Of a stretch of 51,465 bases of DNA, positions 8,516-16,862 are shown piece after piece; position 1 is the first letter of the stretch, and every line of letters begins with the position of its first letter. The stretch spans positions 12,077 through 63,541 of the forward strand of contig NZ_JABSPU010000011.1 in assembly GCF_013214815.1 (NCBI RefSeq), written 5' to 3'. The notes under the pieces were generated by a model. The model was not told where the DNA came from. It was given only the letters and a program-made list of their open reading frames with translations, and did not search any database. The position numbers and the translations under genes are program-made. The DNA comes from Gilvibacter sp. (GTDB taxonomy: Bacteria; Bacteroidota; Bacteroidia; Flavobacteriales; Flavobacteriaceae).

Positions 8516-9583
8516 CTATGATTCTGTAACCGATCCTACCCTTGGGGCGGCAGCTTTCTGTTTTGCTGGTCGTTTGTATTTGATCATGAAGTAGATCACA
8601 AAAATATAGAACATTTTCGGACTAGAAAGGTCCCCACTAAATTGGGTATTAAAAAAACTGTACAACATCAAAGACGCCAGAATGAGTTCTTCTGACTCCA
8701 GCTTTCTGACATAGGTACTGAGTGTATTGAAAAAGCGAACGATGAAAACAATGAAGAGCGCCAAAAACACCACTCCCATCTCTAAAAAGATCTCTGTGAA
8801 AATGTTGTGCGGATATCTGTGATGTGTCAAGGTGCTAAAATAGCCCAAGCCATATCCAAAGTAATTTTCGGTGATGTTGGAAAGCACAATGCCGAACAAC
8901 ACATCCCTACCACTGGAGTCGATCTCCGGGAACTTCACGTATGCAATTATGAATAAACACAACGATATGAAGTAAAATAAATAGAGACTAGTAGCTCTTA
9001 GACGTTGGTAAAAGAAAAAATACCAAAGCATGGCCAAAGACAGAATTGGACCCCATTTATTGAGCAATAATATGGTACCTGCTGCAACAGCACAGACTAT
9101 CAAATGAATGATATTTTTATTCTTTAAATAAGCAAAGATGTTGAGAATAATAAAAAATCCTGTTGCTCTCGATAACCAAATAGCATTGTTTTGGATTTTT
9201 GCAGAAAGGCCAAATACTGAACCTACCGCTAATAAGAAAACCAGCAAACAACAACTGAGCAAGCCTTTGACAAAGGGCTCTAGACTTTTTTGTTTCAGGA
9301 GCAATTTGGCTGAAAAGAACGCAAAAATCATTAGCACAATGAGCTTACGGGCTTTAAGATTCGCATAATCGTTATACGGAATATAAATCTCATAAGAGTA
9401 GATCACCCAACATAGCAAGCCCAAGCCAAAGAGTTGATATACATATTGCTTGGTTAATTCACATTGCAATAAACCCAATAATGTTATTAAAACTCCGGCA
9501 TACAGCTGCAAGTCCACACCTCCAGTTAAAAACTCGAAATAACCTGCAAAGAGAAAAGTGTATATCAAGATTCTAGCTAGCAT
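8516..9583 (-). CDS. O-antigen polymerase/ligase-like membrane protein (Wzy/WaaL type)
   Basis: This 355-residue protein is very hydrophobic, with about 10 transmembrane helices. Near residue 255 it carries HRYPHNIFTEIFLEMGVVFLAL, the H-N-x-F/Y-x-E-x-x-x-E-x-G motif typical of the O-antigen ligase/polymerase superfamily, just after a periplasmic loop. Such proteins polymerise flipped repeat units in Wzx/Wzy pathways or ligate glycans. With a Wzx flippase 63 bases upstream, a Wzz-like protein and an SLBB export protein in the locus, polymerase is the better guess. The C-terminus is short and basic, hence cytoplasmic. Confidence 0.78.
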   Translation of the reverse strand: MLARILIYTFLFAGYFEFLTGGVDLQLYAGVLITLLGLLQCELTKQYVYQLFGLGLLCWVIYSYEIYIPYNDYANLKARKLIVLMIFAFFSAKLLLKQKSLEPFVKGLLSCCLLVFLLAVGSVFGLSAKIQNNAIWLSRATGFFIILNIFAYLKNKNIIHLIVCAVAAGTILLLNKWGPILSLAMLWYFFFYQRLRATSLYLFYFISLCLFIIAYVKFPEIDSSGRDVLFGIVLSNITENYFGYGLGYFSTLTHHRYPHNIFTEIFLEMGVVFLALFIVFIVRFFNTLSTYVRKLESEELILASLMLYSFFNTQFSGDLSSPKMFYIFVIYFMIKYKRPAKQKAAAPRVGSVTES

Positions 9584-9646
9584 CCTCTTTACTGTTGTAA
9601 TTCAAAATCCATCATATGACGCAACATATAGTATTTAAAAACCCTA

Positions 9647-10891
9647 CTATACACGCGTCCGATCATCTTTAATCTTGTAAAATTTGAGTAAAAATACAAA
9701 AACTAAATACCCAGTAAACAAGCAAATGGACAGCAATAAAATGAACTTATCGAAACCCAAATCCATCAGCCATCCAACAACAAAGGAAGTGATCACCAAT
9801 GAAAAACGTATGATATCCCAAATAAGACTGACTTTATACTTACCAATAATATTGAAGTAGTTACTCAAAGGCTGAACCATGAGCATTCCGCAATAGTATA
9901 CAAGGCTGAGCTTGATTATTTGGCTGACCTTCTCATATTTTTCGTCCAAAAATATATCGATCAAAAAGTCAATCAAAAAATACACGCCAACCCCAAATAC
10001 AAGTCCCGCTAGAACAAGCAATCTAAATTGCTTGAATAGGTAATTTTTCGCTTTATTAGCTCCCGATTTTAGAAAGATCTCACTTACCGCATTGTTCGTT
10101 ACATCTCCTATGGAGCGTGTAATTAGACTAATGGGTACCGCCATAATTTTCTTCGCAACAAAGTAAAGCCCCAACAGTTCATTGTTAAACAAAAACCCAA
10201 TTCCTATTGGAATGATCTCATCGGTAGAAACATTCAAAAGTTTTGAAGATCCTGTTAACAACATTTCTCGGTATGCCTTTTTAAGATTGCTTAAATAGGT
10301 GTTGAATTTTTGAGTCGCTGTTAAGCGTTTAACTCCTGACAAACTGAATACTGAACCTGCCCATCCACTTAATTCAGATACCACAAGACCAATTGGGACA
10401 AACAGACTGGAAAAATAAGCTAACAAAGGTATAAGGCCCTGACCAAGTCCCTTTATTACCTCAGAAACAGCGATTTTATTGAAATTTTTAGAGGCAACGT
10501 TATAGAATCGATGGATATTATTCATTGCAATGACCAAAGCAAAAAATGGCACCATCAAATAATACATCGGCTTATCCAAGCCTAGAGTTATCAAACTACA
10601 AACTAGTATTGATAAAAGAAATAGTGTGTAAACATGGGTATTCAAGAACTGCAGCACAGAGAAGCGCTCTTCTTGATCAACGTTTAAGAATTTTAATTCA
10701 TAACGCATGGAGAAGATCACAAATAGTATCCTACTAAAACTCAAGATCAAGGCGAGAATACCAAACAAATACGGATCGTAAAGCCGGGTAATAAATGGTG
10801 TACACAGCAGTACGATTCCCTTTCCAAGTACAATACTTCCTATTAAAAGAAAGACATTCTTGATATTTGCACTCTTCAAAGGAAACTTCAT
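9647..10891 (-). CDS. Polysaccharide flippase (Wzx-like), second of two
   Basis: The 414-residue protein has about 12 hydrophobic helices and opens with a short cytoplasmic stretch followed by IGSIVLGKGIVLLCTPFITRLYDPYLFGILAL, a standard Wzx/polysaccharide-biosynthesis start with the conserved R-L-Y/F-x-P-x-x-F/Y-G turn. It should move undecaprenyl-linked repeat units across the inner membrane. It lies directly upstream of the Wzy-like gene, making it the more likely partner of that polymerase, while the other flippase (1894-3384) sits among glycosyltransferases. The gap to the upstream aminotransferase gene is 110 bases, in which I saw no clear promoter or terminator. Confidence 0.85.
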   Translation of the reverse strand: MKFPLKSANIKNVFLLIGSIVLGKGIVLLCTPFITRLYDPYLFGILALILSFSRILFVIFSMRYELKFLNVDQEERFSVLQFLNTHVYTLFLLSILVCSLITLGLDKPMYYLMVPFFALVIAMNNIHRFYNVASKNFNKIAVSEVIKGLGQGLIPLLAYFSSLFVPIGLVVSELSGWAGSVFSLSGVKRLTATQKFNTYLSNLKKAYREMLLTGSSKLLNVSTDEIIPIGIGFLFNNELLGLYFVAKKIMAVPISLITRSIGDVTNNAVSEIFLKSGANKAKNYLFKQFRLLVLAGLVFGVGVYFLIDFLIDIFLDEKYEKVSQIIKLSLVYYCGMLMVQPLSNYFNIIGKYKVSLIWDIIRFSLVITSFVVGWLMDLGFDKFILLLSICLFTGYLVFVFLLKFYKIKDDRTRV

Positions 10892-11001
10892 GCTTCGGCG
10901 TTTATGGCATATTTTGAATCTTTTCAGATTCGATCCTTGCTGGGACGAAAAACTATTGTGTAAGTAGTGAGAACCTCTAGTGGTTCGAATTCAGCACTTT
11001 G

Positions 11002-12102
11002 CTATTCAAAGAAACTCTTCACCGCTTTTACGACATAATCTACCTGCTCGTCTGTCATTTCTGGATAGATGGGTAGCGACAATTCTTGCTCTTGATGCGC
11101 CTTGGCCATTGTGTATTGACTCTTATCCAGGTTCAAATAATCGTAAGCAGGCATAAAAGGCATAGCATTGGGGTAATGAATCTGCGTATTCACCCCTTGA
11201 GTTTTTAGGTAGTCCTTCATCTCATCACGCTTAGCAGTTCTGATCGCATAAACGTGGTAAGTGTGTTTACCGTTGGATCTCAATTTAGGTGTTACCAAGT
11301 CTCCTACTCCTTGTAAAGCAGCGTCATATCGCGCAGCAATACGTTGTCTGGAGGCTGTCCAGTCTAGAATATACTTCAGCTTTACATTTAAAACTGCAGC
11401 TTGGATGGTATCTAACCTGCTGTTAATTCCTTCAATGATGTGGTGGTGCTTTACTAAGGCTCCGTGCTTGGCGTACATGGTGCACTTTTCTGCTAGATCT
11501 CCATCATTGGTAATGATGCATCCGGAGTCTCCATAGGCACCTAAATTCTTTCCAGGATAGAAACTAAAGGTAGCAGCATCCCCGTAAAGCCCTGCGCGCT
11601 TTCCATCAATCTCAGAGAAGTGTGACTGCGCACAGTCTTCAATAACCTTGAGGTTGTGTTTCTTTGCGATCTCCATGATAGCTGGCATGTCTGCCATTTG
11701 ACCGTAAAGGTGTACTGGAATGATCGCTTTTGTGTTTGGTGTAATGGCCGCTTCTATCTTTGAAATATCAATGGTGTAATAATCATCAATGTCCACAAAA
11801 ACAGGTTTCGCGCCGGTTTGGGTAATGGTCTCAGAGGTACTGATCCAAGAAGAAGCTGTAGTGATCACTTCATCTCCTGCTGCAATGCCCATCATCTTCA
11901 TCACGATAAAAATGGCATCAGTTCCGTTTGCACAAGGAACACAATGATCTACGCCATAAAGTTCTTCAAAACCACGCTTAAAATCATCCACAGGCTTACC
12001 ACCAATGAACATGGTGTTTTCTAATACATAGTCTATGCCTTCCTTAACCTCATCCTTAATGGTTAAGTACTGGGCTTTTAAGTCTACAAAAGGTATGTTC
12101 AT
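11002..12102 (-). CDS. wbpE: UDP-3-keto-uronate aminotransferase, DegT/WbpE-like
   Basis: This 366-residue PLP enzyme of the DegT/DnrJ/EryC1/StrS family has the nucleotide-sugar hallmark regions: CANGTDA at 57-63, IEDCAQSHFS at 154-163 (Asp156, Gln159), and SFYPGKNLGAYGDSG with the Schiff-base Lys185. WbpE-type enzymes put an amino group, taken from glutamate, on C3 of UDP-2-acetamido-3-keto-glucuronic acid, releasing 2-oxoglutarate. The assignment is supported by the flanking genes: the acetyltransferase overlaps its start by 4 bases and a WbpB-like dehydrogenase precedes that, the three enzymes needed in order. A QdtB- or other sugar-specific aminotransferase is the main alternative. Confidence 0.85.
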   Translation of the reverse strand: MNIPFVDLKAQYLTIKDEVKEGIDYVLENTMFIGGKPVDDFKRGFEELYGVDHCVPCANGTDAIFIVMKMMGIAAGDEVITTASSWISTSETITQTGAKPVFVDIDDYYTIDISKIEAAITPNTKAIIPVHLYGQMADMPAIMEIAKKHNLKVIEDCAQSHFSEIDGKRAGLYGDAATFSFYPGKNLGAYGDSGCIITNDGDLAEKCTMYAKHGALVKHHHIIEGINSRLDTIQAAVLNVKLKYILDWTASRQRIAARYDAALQGVGDLVTPKLRSNGKHTYHVYAIRTAKRDEMKDYLKTQGVNTQIHYPNAMPFMPAYDYLNLDKSQYTMAKAHQEQELSLPIYPEMTDEQVDYVVKAVKSFFE

Positions 12103-12584
12103 TGTTCAAAGTCTTTTAAAAATTTTGCGGGGTTACCGGCATATACTCCGGATTTGGTAATGTCTTTCGTCACCACTGCGCCTGCGCCAATGACTACTTT
12201 GTCGCAGATGGATACAGGCAAAATGGTCGCGTTGCTTCCGATAGAAACGTCGTTGCCTATTTTGGTGGATTTCCAAAGGGTTTTATCCCCCTGAGCAGGT
12301 CCGCCTTTGGCAAACAGATCGTTGATGAACATCACCCCGTGACCAATAAAACAACGGTCGCCTATATCCACCAACTCACAGATAAAACTGTGGGATTGGA
12401 TCTTGGTTTGCGCGCCGATGGTCACATTTTTTTGAATCTCTACAAAAGGGCCTATGAAGGAGTTATCTCCTATTTTACAACCGTAGATATTGGACGGATG
12501 GACCACTTTGACGTTTTCGCCAAATTCGACATCCTTAATGCCCGCTTCAAAAATTATGGGTTCGTTCTTGTTCATCTTATTCAA
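12099..12584 (-). CDS. wbpD: UDP-amino-sugar N-acetyltransferase, left-handed beta-helix (WbpD/WlbB-like)
   Basis: The 161-residue protein is made of hexapeptide repeats (VEFGENVKVVHPSNIYGCKIGDNSFIG and on), the left-handed beta-helix of trimeric acyltransferases. A catalytic-type His is seen in FIGHGVMFIND (near residue 88), and the repeat run ends with the usual VVTKDI...YAGNPAK cap. WbpD/WlbB enzymes acetylate the new 3-amino group to give UDP-2,3-diacetamido-2,3-dideoxy-glucuronate. The gene overlaps the dehydrogenase by 8 bases and the aminotransferase by 4, indicating coupled translation of a three-step pathway. Confidence 0.87.
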   Translation of the reverse strand: MNKMNKNEPIIFEAGIKDVEFGENVKVVHPSNIYGCKIGDNSFIGPFVEIQKNVTIGAQTKIQSHSFICELVDIGDRCFIGHGVMFINDLFAKGGPAQGDKTLWKSTKIGNDVSIGSNATILPVSICDKVVIGAGAVVTKDITKSGVYAGNPAKFLKDFEQ

Positions 12585-13584
12585 ATGAGCGGTAGATCTT
12601 ATCGATGATCTCCACGGTCTTTAATCCTTCAAAGGAACTGGTATTGATGGAACTTCCATTCTTCAATACGTCAATAAGGTTCTCATAAACCTTGTCGTGG
12701 TTGGACATAGACCCCGTGTACTTTCCGTAGTTATTTGCGGAATTGCCTTCGGGAAGGTTTTCGATCTTATAACCTTCAATATTTTGGTATTCCATCTCAT
12801 TGAGGTACTGCCCCCCGATCTTTACGGTACCTTTCTCTGCGAAGATGGTCAGTGAGCCTTCCATGTTCTGTCCGTAACTGTTTACGGTATAGTTGATCGT
12901 TCCAATGGCTCCGTTGTAGAATTCCAAAGCAACAACTCCAGTGTCCTCAAATTCAATTACTCCTTGGTGGGCGAAATTGTTGGACATTCCTTTGGCAGAT
13001 TTCACATCACCGATCATCCAATACAACAAATCCACAAAGTGACTGAACTGGGTGTATAATGTCCCTCCGTCAAGGTCTTTAGTCCCTTTCCAAGAGTTTT
13101 TGTAATAATCAAAGTTACGGTTCCAGAAACAGCTTAATTGAACGCTGTAAATCTTACCTAGAATCCCCTGATCAATAAGTTTCTTTACTTCTGCTACTGG
13201 CGGATTGAAACGATTCTGCTTAATAGCGAACAGACGCTTGTTCATGGCCTCTGCGGTCTTGATCATCTCTCCACAGTCGTGTACATTGATGGCCATTGGC
13301 TTTTCACAAAGTACGTGGTATCCGCCATTTAATCCTTGAATAGAGTGTTGTGCGTGCAGTCCATTTGGAGAACAGATGGCCAAAACATCAATATCGTCTT
13401 TGTGATTCTCAATCAATTCCTCAATGGAATAATATACTGCAGCATTGTATTTACCACCAAGAGTGTCGGCCTTTTCCTCTACGATATCGCAAACCGCAAC
13501 GAGCTTTCCGTTATTTGAAATGTGCTCGGCATGCCTGTTGGCTATTCTACCGCATCCAATTATTCCGAATCTTATCTGTTCCAT
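12577..13584 (-). CDS. wbpB: UDP-GlcNAcA 3-dehydrogenase, Gfo/Idh/MocA family (WbpB/WlbA-like)
   Basis: This 335-residue protein has the Gfo/Idh/MocA layout. The dinucleotide loop GIIGCGRIANRH is at residues 7-18, and HVLCEKPM with the active-site Lys95 is at 90-97. The segment DLDGGTLYTQFSHFVDLLYW near residues 170-190 is characteristic of the WbpB/WlbA subgroup, which oxidises C3 of UDP-N-acetylglucosaminuronic acid. Known members keep NAD(H) bound and re-oxidise it with 2-oxoglutarate, making 2-hydroxyglutarate. This is notable because lhgO lies two genes upstream. The gene that makes the UDP-uronic acid (WbpA-type 6-dehydrogenase) is not in the window. Confidence 0.87.
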   Translation of the reverse strand: MEQIRFGIIGCGRIANRHAEHISNNGKLVAVCDIVEEKADTLGGKYNAAVYYSIEELIENHKDDIDVLAICSPNGLHAQHSIQGLNGGYHVLCEKPMAINVHDCGEMIKTAEAMNKRLFAIKQNRFNPPVAEVKKLIDQGILGKIYSVQLSCFWNRNFDYYKNSWKGTKDLDGGTLYTQFSHFVDLLYWMIGDVKSAKGMSNNFAHQGVIEFEDTGVVALEFYNGAIGTINYTVNSYGQNMEGSLTIFAEKGTVKIGGQYLNEMEYQNIEGYKIENLPEGNSANNYGKYTGSMSNHDKVYENLIDVLKNGSSINTSSFEGLKTVEIIDKIYRSFE

Positions 13585-13629
13585 AATCCTTTATTTAGCA
13601 TTAGTTAGGTCTGTTGATTTTGAACCCTT

Positions 13630-14358
13630 TTAATCGTTTTTTGCCCAATACTCGTACAATTCAAGCGCTTCCTTGTAGGCCTTAGTCCGCATTAACGGAT
13701 TTAATTCAGACTGATAGGAAGCTTTAACGTCTTCTCTTTTTTGGTTTGGACCTAAATACGTGGTCGCATCGTGAAAATTAAACACAGCCTCTACATTCTT
13801 CTCGTTATGTTCAAACGGAACGAAGTCGCTTCCACTAAACTCATTTAATGACTTAATAACTGCGCCAAAGTCCGTGGTAACCTCCTTAAAGGTCGCCATC
13901 AAAAATTTACCTTCGTAACGCTTCAAATTTTTGTAAAAAAATACATATTCTTTGATCAACCAAAGCATATTGTATTTTTCCTTAAACTCTTCAATAGGCG
14001 CCATTCTAGATTTTAAAGCCGCATAAGACAACACACAATCTTTAGGATGGCGAATAAGGCACAAGGTTGGAATTTTATAATGGATTCCCAAGGCTATGTG
14101 CGTGTACACATGTAAGTGCGTGGCGATGACAGAATCCATACCATTGGATAACATAAAAGCCCGAATGGCAAAACTGTTGGCCGAACGCGGATATCCTTCG
14201 ATTACCACATCAGAATTAGGACCGACAATTTGATTTACATTTTCAGTTCCTTTATATCGAGAGAGTTGAATTCTGCGGAATAAAAATGGAAAACGCTGCA
14301 CAAAAGTCTTTATCAACCTAAGAGTAATGTAATTCTTGTAATACTGTAAAGATTTCAT
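13630..14358 (-). CDS. Sulfotransferase domain protein
   Basis: The 242-residue protein has VVIEGYPRSANSFAIRAFM at residues 51-69, the phosphosulfate-binding loop of the Sulfotransfer_1/3 type, and LCLIRHPKDCVLSYAAL at 99-115 with Arg103 and Ser111 for the 3'-phosphate of PAPS. It differs from the other three sulfotransferases of the window and so may act on a different position. It sits between lhgO (13 bases upstream) and the wbpB-like gene (45 bases downstream). No signal peptide is present, so sulfation would be cytoplasmic, on a nucleotide-sugar or lipid-linked unit. Confidence 0.83.
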   Translation of the reverse strand: MKSLQYYKNYITLRLIKTFVQRFPFLFRRIQLSRYKGTENVNQIVGPNSDVVIEGYPRSANSFAIRAFMLSNGMDSVIATHLHVYTHIALGIHYKIPTLCLIRHPKDCVLSYAALKSRMAPIEEFKEKYNMLWLIKEYVFFYKNLKRYEGKFLMATFKEVTTDFGAVIKSLNEFSGSDFVPFEHNEKNVEAVFNFHDATTYLGPNQKREDVKASYQSELNPLMRTKAYKEALELYEYWAKND

Positions 14359-14371
14359 TTTGGTCCTTTAA

Positions 14372-15586
14372 TTAATGTCCATATAGTTCGTTGATAATAG
14401 ATTCGCCTATGGCCAGCGACGACGTAGCCGCAGGAGATGGCGCATTGCGCACATGCATCACATTTCCTTGCCTTTGAATATCAAAATCATCCAGCAGTTT
14501 TCCTTCACGATCACAAGCTTGGGCTCGTACACCAGCGCCTCCAGGCTCTAAATCACTCATCTTCACTTCTGGGATCAACCCTTGTAAAGCCTTAGTGAAT
14601 TGGCGTTTGGAAAGCGATCGGTACATTTCTTTGGTACCCGTTTTTCCGTATTTCCCAACAATCTTCCAAAATCCTGGCCAACGCAAGGTGGCTGCAAGAT
14701 CCTTGAGATTCACGTCAAAGAATTTATAGCCTTCACGCTTAAAAGCGAGTACCGCATTAGGTCCAGCTTCAATTCCACCCTCGATCATTCGTGTAAAATG
14801 CACCCCGAGGAACGGGAAATTAGGATCCGGCACCGGGTAGATCAAGTGCTTGACCAAACCTTGGCTTTCCGGTTTGAGTTTGTAATATTCCCCACGGAAC
14901 GGAATGATCCGAAGATCTTCTTCTTCACTGGTCATGTTAGAAACACGATCAGAAAACAAGCCAGCGCAGGAAACCACCTTAGCGGCAGTGAAACTTCCCG
15001 TGTTCGTTTTTACCGTTACGCTGTCATCGGCCGGAATAATTTGCTGTACGTTTTGCTTGAAAAGTAGACTTCCACCCTTTTGGCAAATTAATTCCTCAAG
15101 CTTGAGGCACATACCCGGGTAATCAATGATTCCCGCTTGAGGCACGTGTATTGCTTTAATTCCTCGTACATGAGGTTCGATCTCTTTGATTTCTTCCGAA
15201 TTCAAAAAGCGAAGCCCTTCTAAGCCATTTTCAACACCACGCTCATGGATGGTCTCCAACAAAGGAAGCTCTTCCTCTTTAACGGCAACAATAATCTTTC
15301 CACAGACCTCGTGCTTGATGTCGTGCTCTTTGGCAAACTCCAAAAGCATTTTGTAACCTTTACGGCAATTGATTGCCTTACTGCTTCCCGGTTTGTAATA
15401 TACACCACTGTGGATTACGCCACTGTTATTGCCAGACTGGTGTTTTCCAACAGCTTCCTCTTTTTCAAGTACAAGTACTTTTTTATCTGGATACTGCTGC
15501 AAAAAGGTATAGGCAGAAGCCAAACCTACAATTCCAGCCCCTATTACTAGGAGATCAAAAGTTATATTTTCGGTTGGTTGACTCAA
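14372..15586 (-). CDS. lhgO: L-2-hydroxyglutarate oxidase/dehydrogenase family FAD enzyme
   Basis: The 404-residue flavoprotein starts with the FAD Rossmann motif FDLLVIGAGIVGLASAY (residues 10-26) and a GKHQSGNNSGVIHSGVYY segment (about 48-65) characteristic of LhgO/YgaF, which oxidises L-2-hydroxyglutarate to 2-oxoglutarate and passes electrons to the quinone pool. Length matches the family (about 400). The start is TTG at 15584-15586, 6 bases after the cysN stop, so it is likely cotranscribed with the sulfate-activation genes. Its place between sulfation genes and the wbpB-like gene suggests it recycles 2-hydroxyglutarate from that enzyme. A related DAO-family oxidase with another substrate is possible. 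Confidence 0.87.
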   Translation of the reverse strand: MSQPTENITFDLLVIGAGIVGLASAYTFLQQYPDKKVLVLEKEEAVGKHQSGNNSGVIHSGVYYKPGSSKAINCRKGYKMLLEFAKEHDIKHEVCGKIIVAVKEEELPLLETIHERGVENGLEGLRFLNSEEIKEIEPHVRGIKAIHVPQAGIIDYPGMCLKLEELICQKGGSLLFKQNVQQIIPADDSVTVKTNTGSFTAAKVVSCAGLFSDRVSNMTSEEEDLRIIPFRGEYYKLKPESQGLVKHLIYPVPDPNFPFLGVHFTRMIEGGIEAGPNAVLAFKREGYKFFDVNLKDLAATLRWPGFWKIVGKYGKTGTKEMYRSLSKRQFTKALQGLIPEVKMSDLEPGGAGVRAQACDREGKLLDDFDIQRQGNVMHVRNAPSPAATSSLAIGESIINELYGH

Positions 15587-15592
15587 GTGGTC

Positions 15593-16849
15593 CTATAGTA
15601 TCATTCCAGCTGCAACGGTTTCATGAGTTGCATCGTCAATTAAAACAAAACTTCCTGTAATGCGGTTATCGCGATACTCATCCAACATAATTGGACGGGT
15701 GGTGCGGATGGTAATACGCCCAATGTCATTCATCTTGAGTTCTTTATCCTCTTCCTCGCGATTGTAGGTGTTGATGTCGATCTTATAGAGCACATTCTTG
15801 ATCATAGCCTTAGGCTCGTTAGAAGTATGCATCAAGGTGTATTTAGTACGCGGTCTTGCCGGGTTGTTGTGCAACCAACAGATCATCGCATCAAATTCCT
15901 GCTTGGACTCTGGTTTGTTGTTGGTCTTAACAATCATGTCTCCGCGGCTCACATCGATATCGTCTTCCAAAGTAACTGTTACAGACATAGGCGCAAAAGC
16001 CTCTTCAACTTCTCCGTTGAAGGTATCTATGGTCTTAACTTTAGAAGTGAATCCAGAAGGCATTACTGTAACTTCATCGCCAGGTCTTAAAATACCACTG
16101 GCAACACGACCGGCGTATCCTCTGTAATCAATAAAGCCTTCACTTTGCGGGCGAATAACCGTTTGCACTGGGAATCTCGCATCGATCTTATTGAGATCAC
16201 TGGAGATATGCATATTTTCCAATACGTGTAACAAAGGCGCTCCTTTGTACCAATCCATATTCTCACTGCGATTCACCACATTGTCCCCATTCAAGGCGCT
16301 GATCGGAATGAATCGAATGTCTTTTACCAAAAGTTTAGAGGAGAATTCCTCAAACTGGCTGATGATCTTAGTGAACGTCTCTTCTTTATATTCCACAAGA
16401 TCCATTTTATTCACACAAACGATCACGTGTGGGATTTGCAATAAAGATGCTATAAACGCGTGTCGTTTGGTCTGCTCTATAACTCCGTGACGTGCATCGA
16501 TCAAGATCAATGCTGCATTAGCCGTTGATGCTCCAGTCACCATGTTTCTGGTATACTGAATATGCCCAGGAGTATCTGCGATGATGAATTTACGTTTTGG
16601 CGTCGTAAAGTAGCGGTAGGCCACGTCTATGGTGATCCCTTGCTCGCGTTCATCGCGAAGACCGTCTGTGAATAAAGCCAAGTCCACACCTTCATGTCCC
16701 TTGCGCTTACTGGTGTTGCTCACCGCTTCCAATTGGTCTTCAAATATAGCCTTGCTGTCGTAGAGCAGTCTTCCGATTAAGGTACTTTTACCATCATCTA
16801 CACTACCGGCTGTTGTAAATCTTAGCAGTTGATTGTTGCTGATTTCCAT
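15593..16849 (-). CDS. cysN: Sulfate adenylyltransferase, large GTPase subunit
   Basis: This EF-Tu-like GTPase opens MEISNNQLLRFTTAGSVDDGKSTLIGRL (as positions 1-28), with the P-loop GSVDDGKST near residue 15, the DTPGH switch and NKMD base motif, followed by two beta-barrel domains. CysN hydrolyses GTP to drive adenylyl transfer from ATP to sulfate by CysD, giving APS. I place the start at the ATG at 16847-16849, which leaves 13 bases after cysD; a longer frame to 16906 would overlap cysD by 44 bases and adds residues not typical of the family. Here APS is likely used for polysaccharide sulfation because cysC follows in the operon and no APS/PAPS reductase is seen. Confidence 0.95.
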   Translation of the reverse strand: MEISNNQLLRFTTAGSVDDGKSTLIGRLLYDSKAIFEDQLEAVSNTSKRKGHEGVDLALFTDGLRDEREQGITIDVAYRYFTTPKRKFIIADTPGHIQYTRNMVTGASTANAALILIDARHGVIEQTKRHAFIASLLQIPHVIVCVNKMDLVEYKEETFTKIISQFEEFSSKLLVKDIRFIPISALNGDNVVNRSENMDWYKGAPLLHVLENMHISSDLNKIDARFPVQTVIRPQSEGFIDYRGYAGRVASGILRPGDEVTVMPSGFTSKVKTIDTFNGEVEEAFAPMSVTVTLEDDIDVSRGDMIVKTNNKPESKQEFDAMICWLHNNPARPRTKYTLMHTSNEPKAMIKNVLYKIDINTYNREEEDKELKMNDIGRITIRTTRPIMLDEYRDNRITGSFVLIDDATHETVAAGMIL

Positions 16850-16862
16850 AAGTTCTTTCTGA

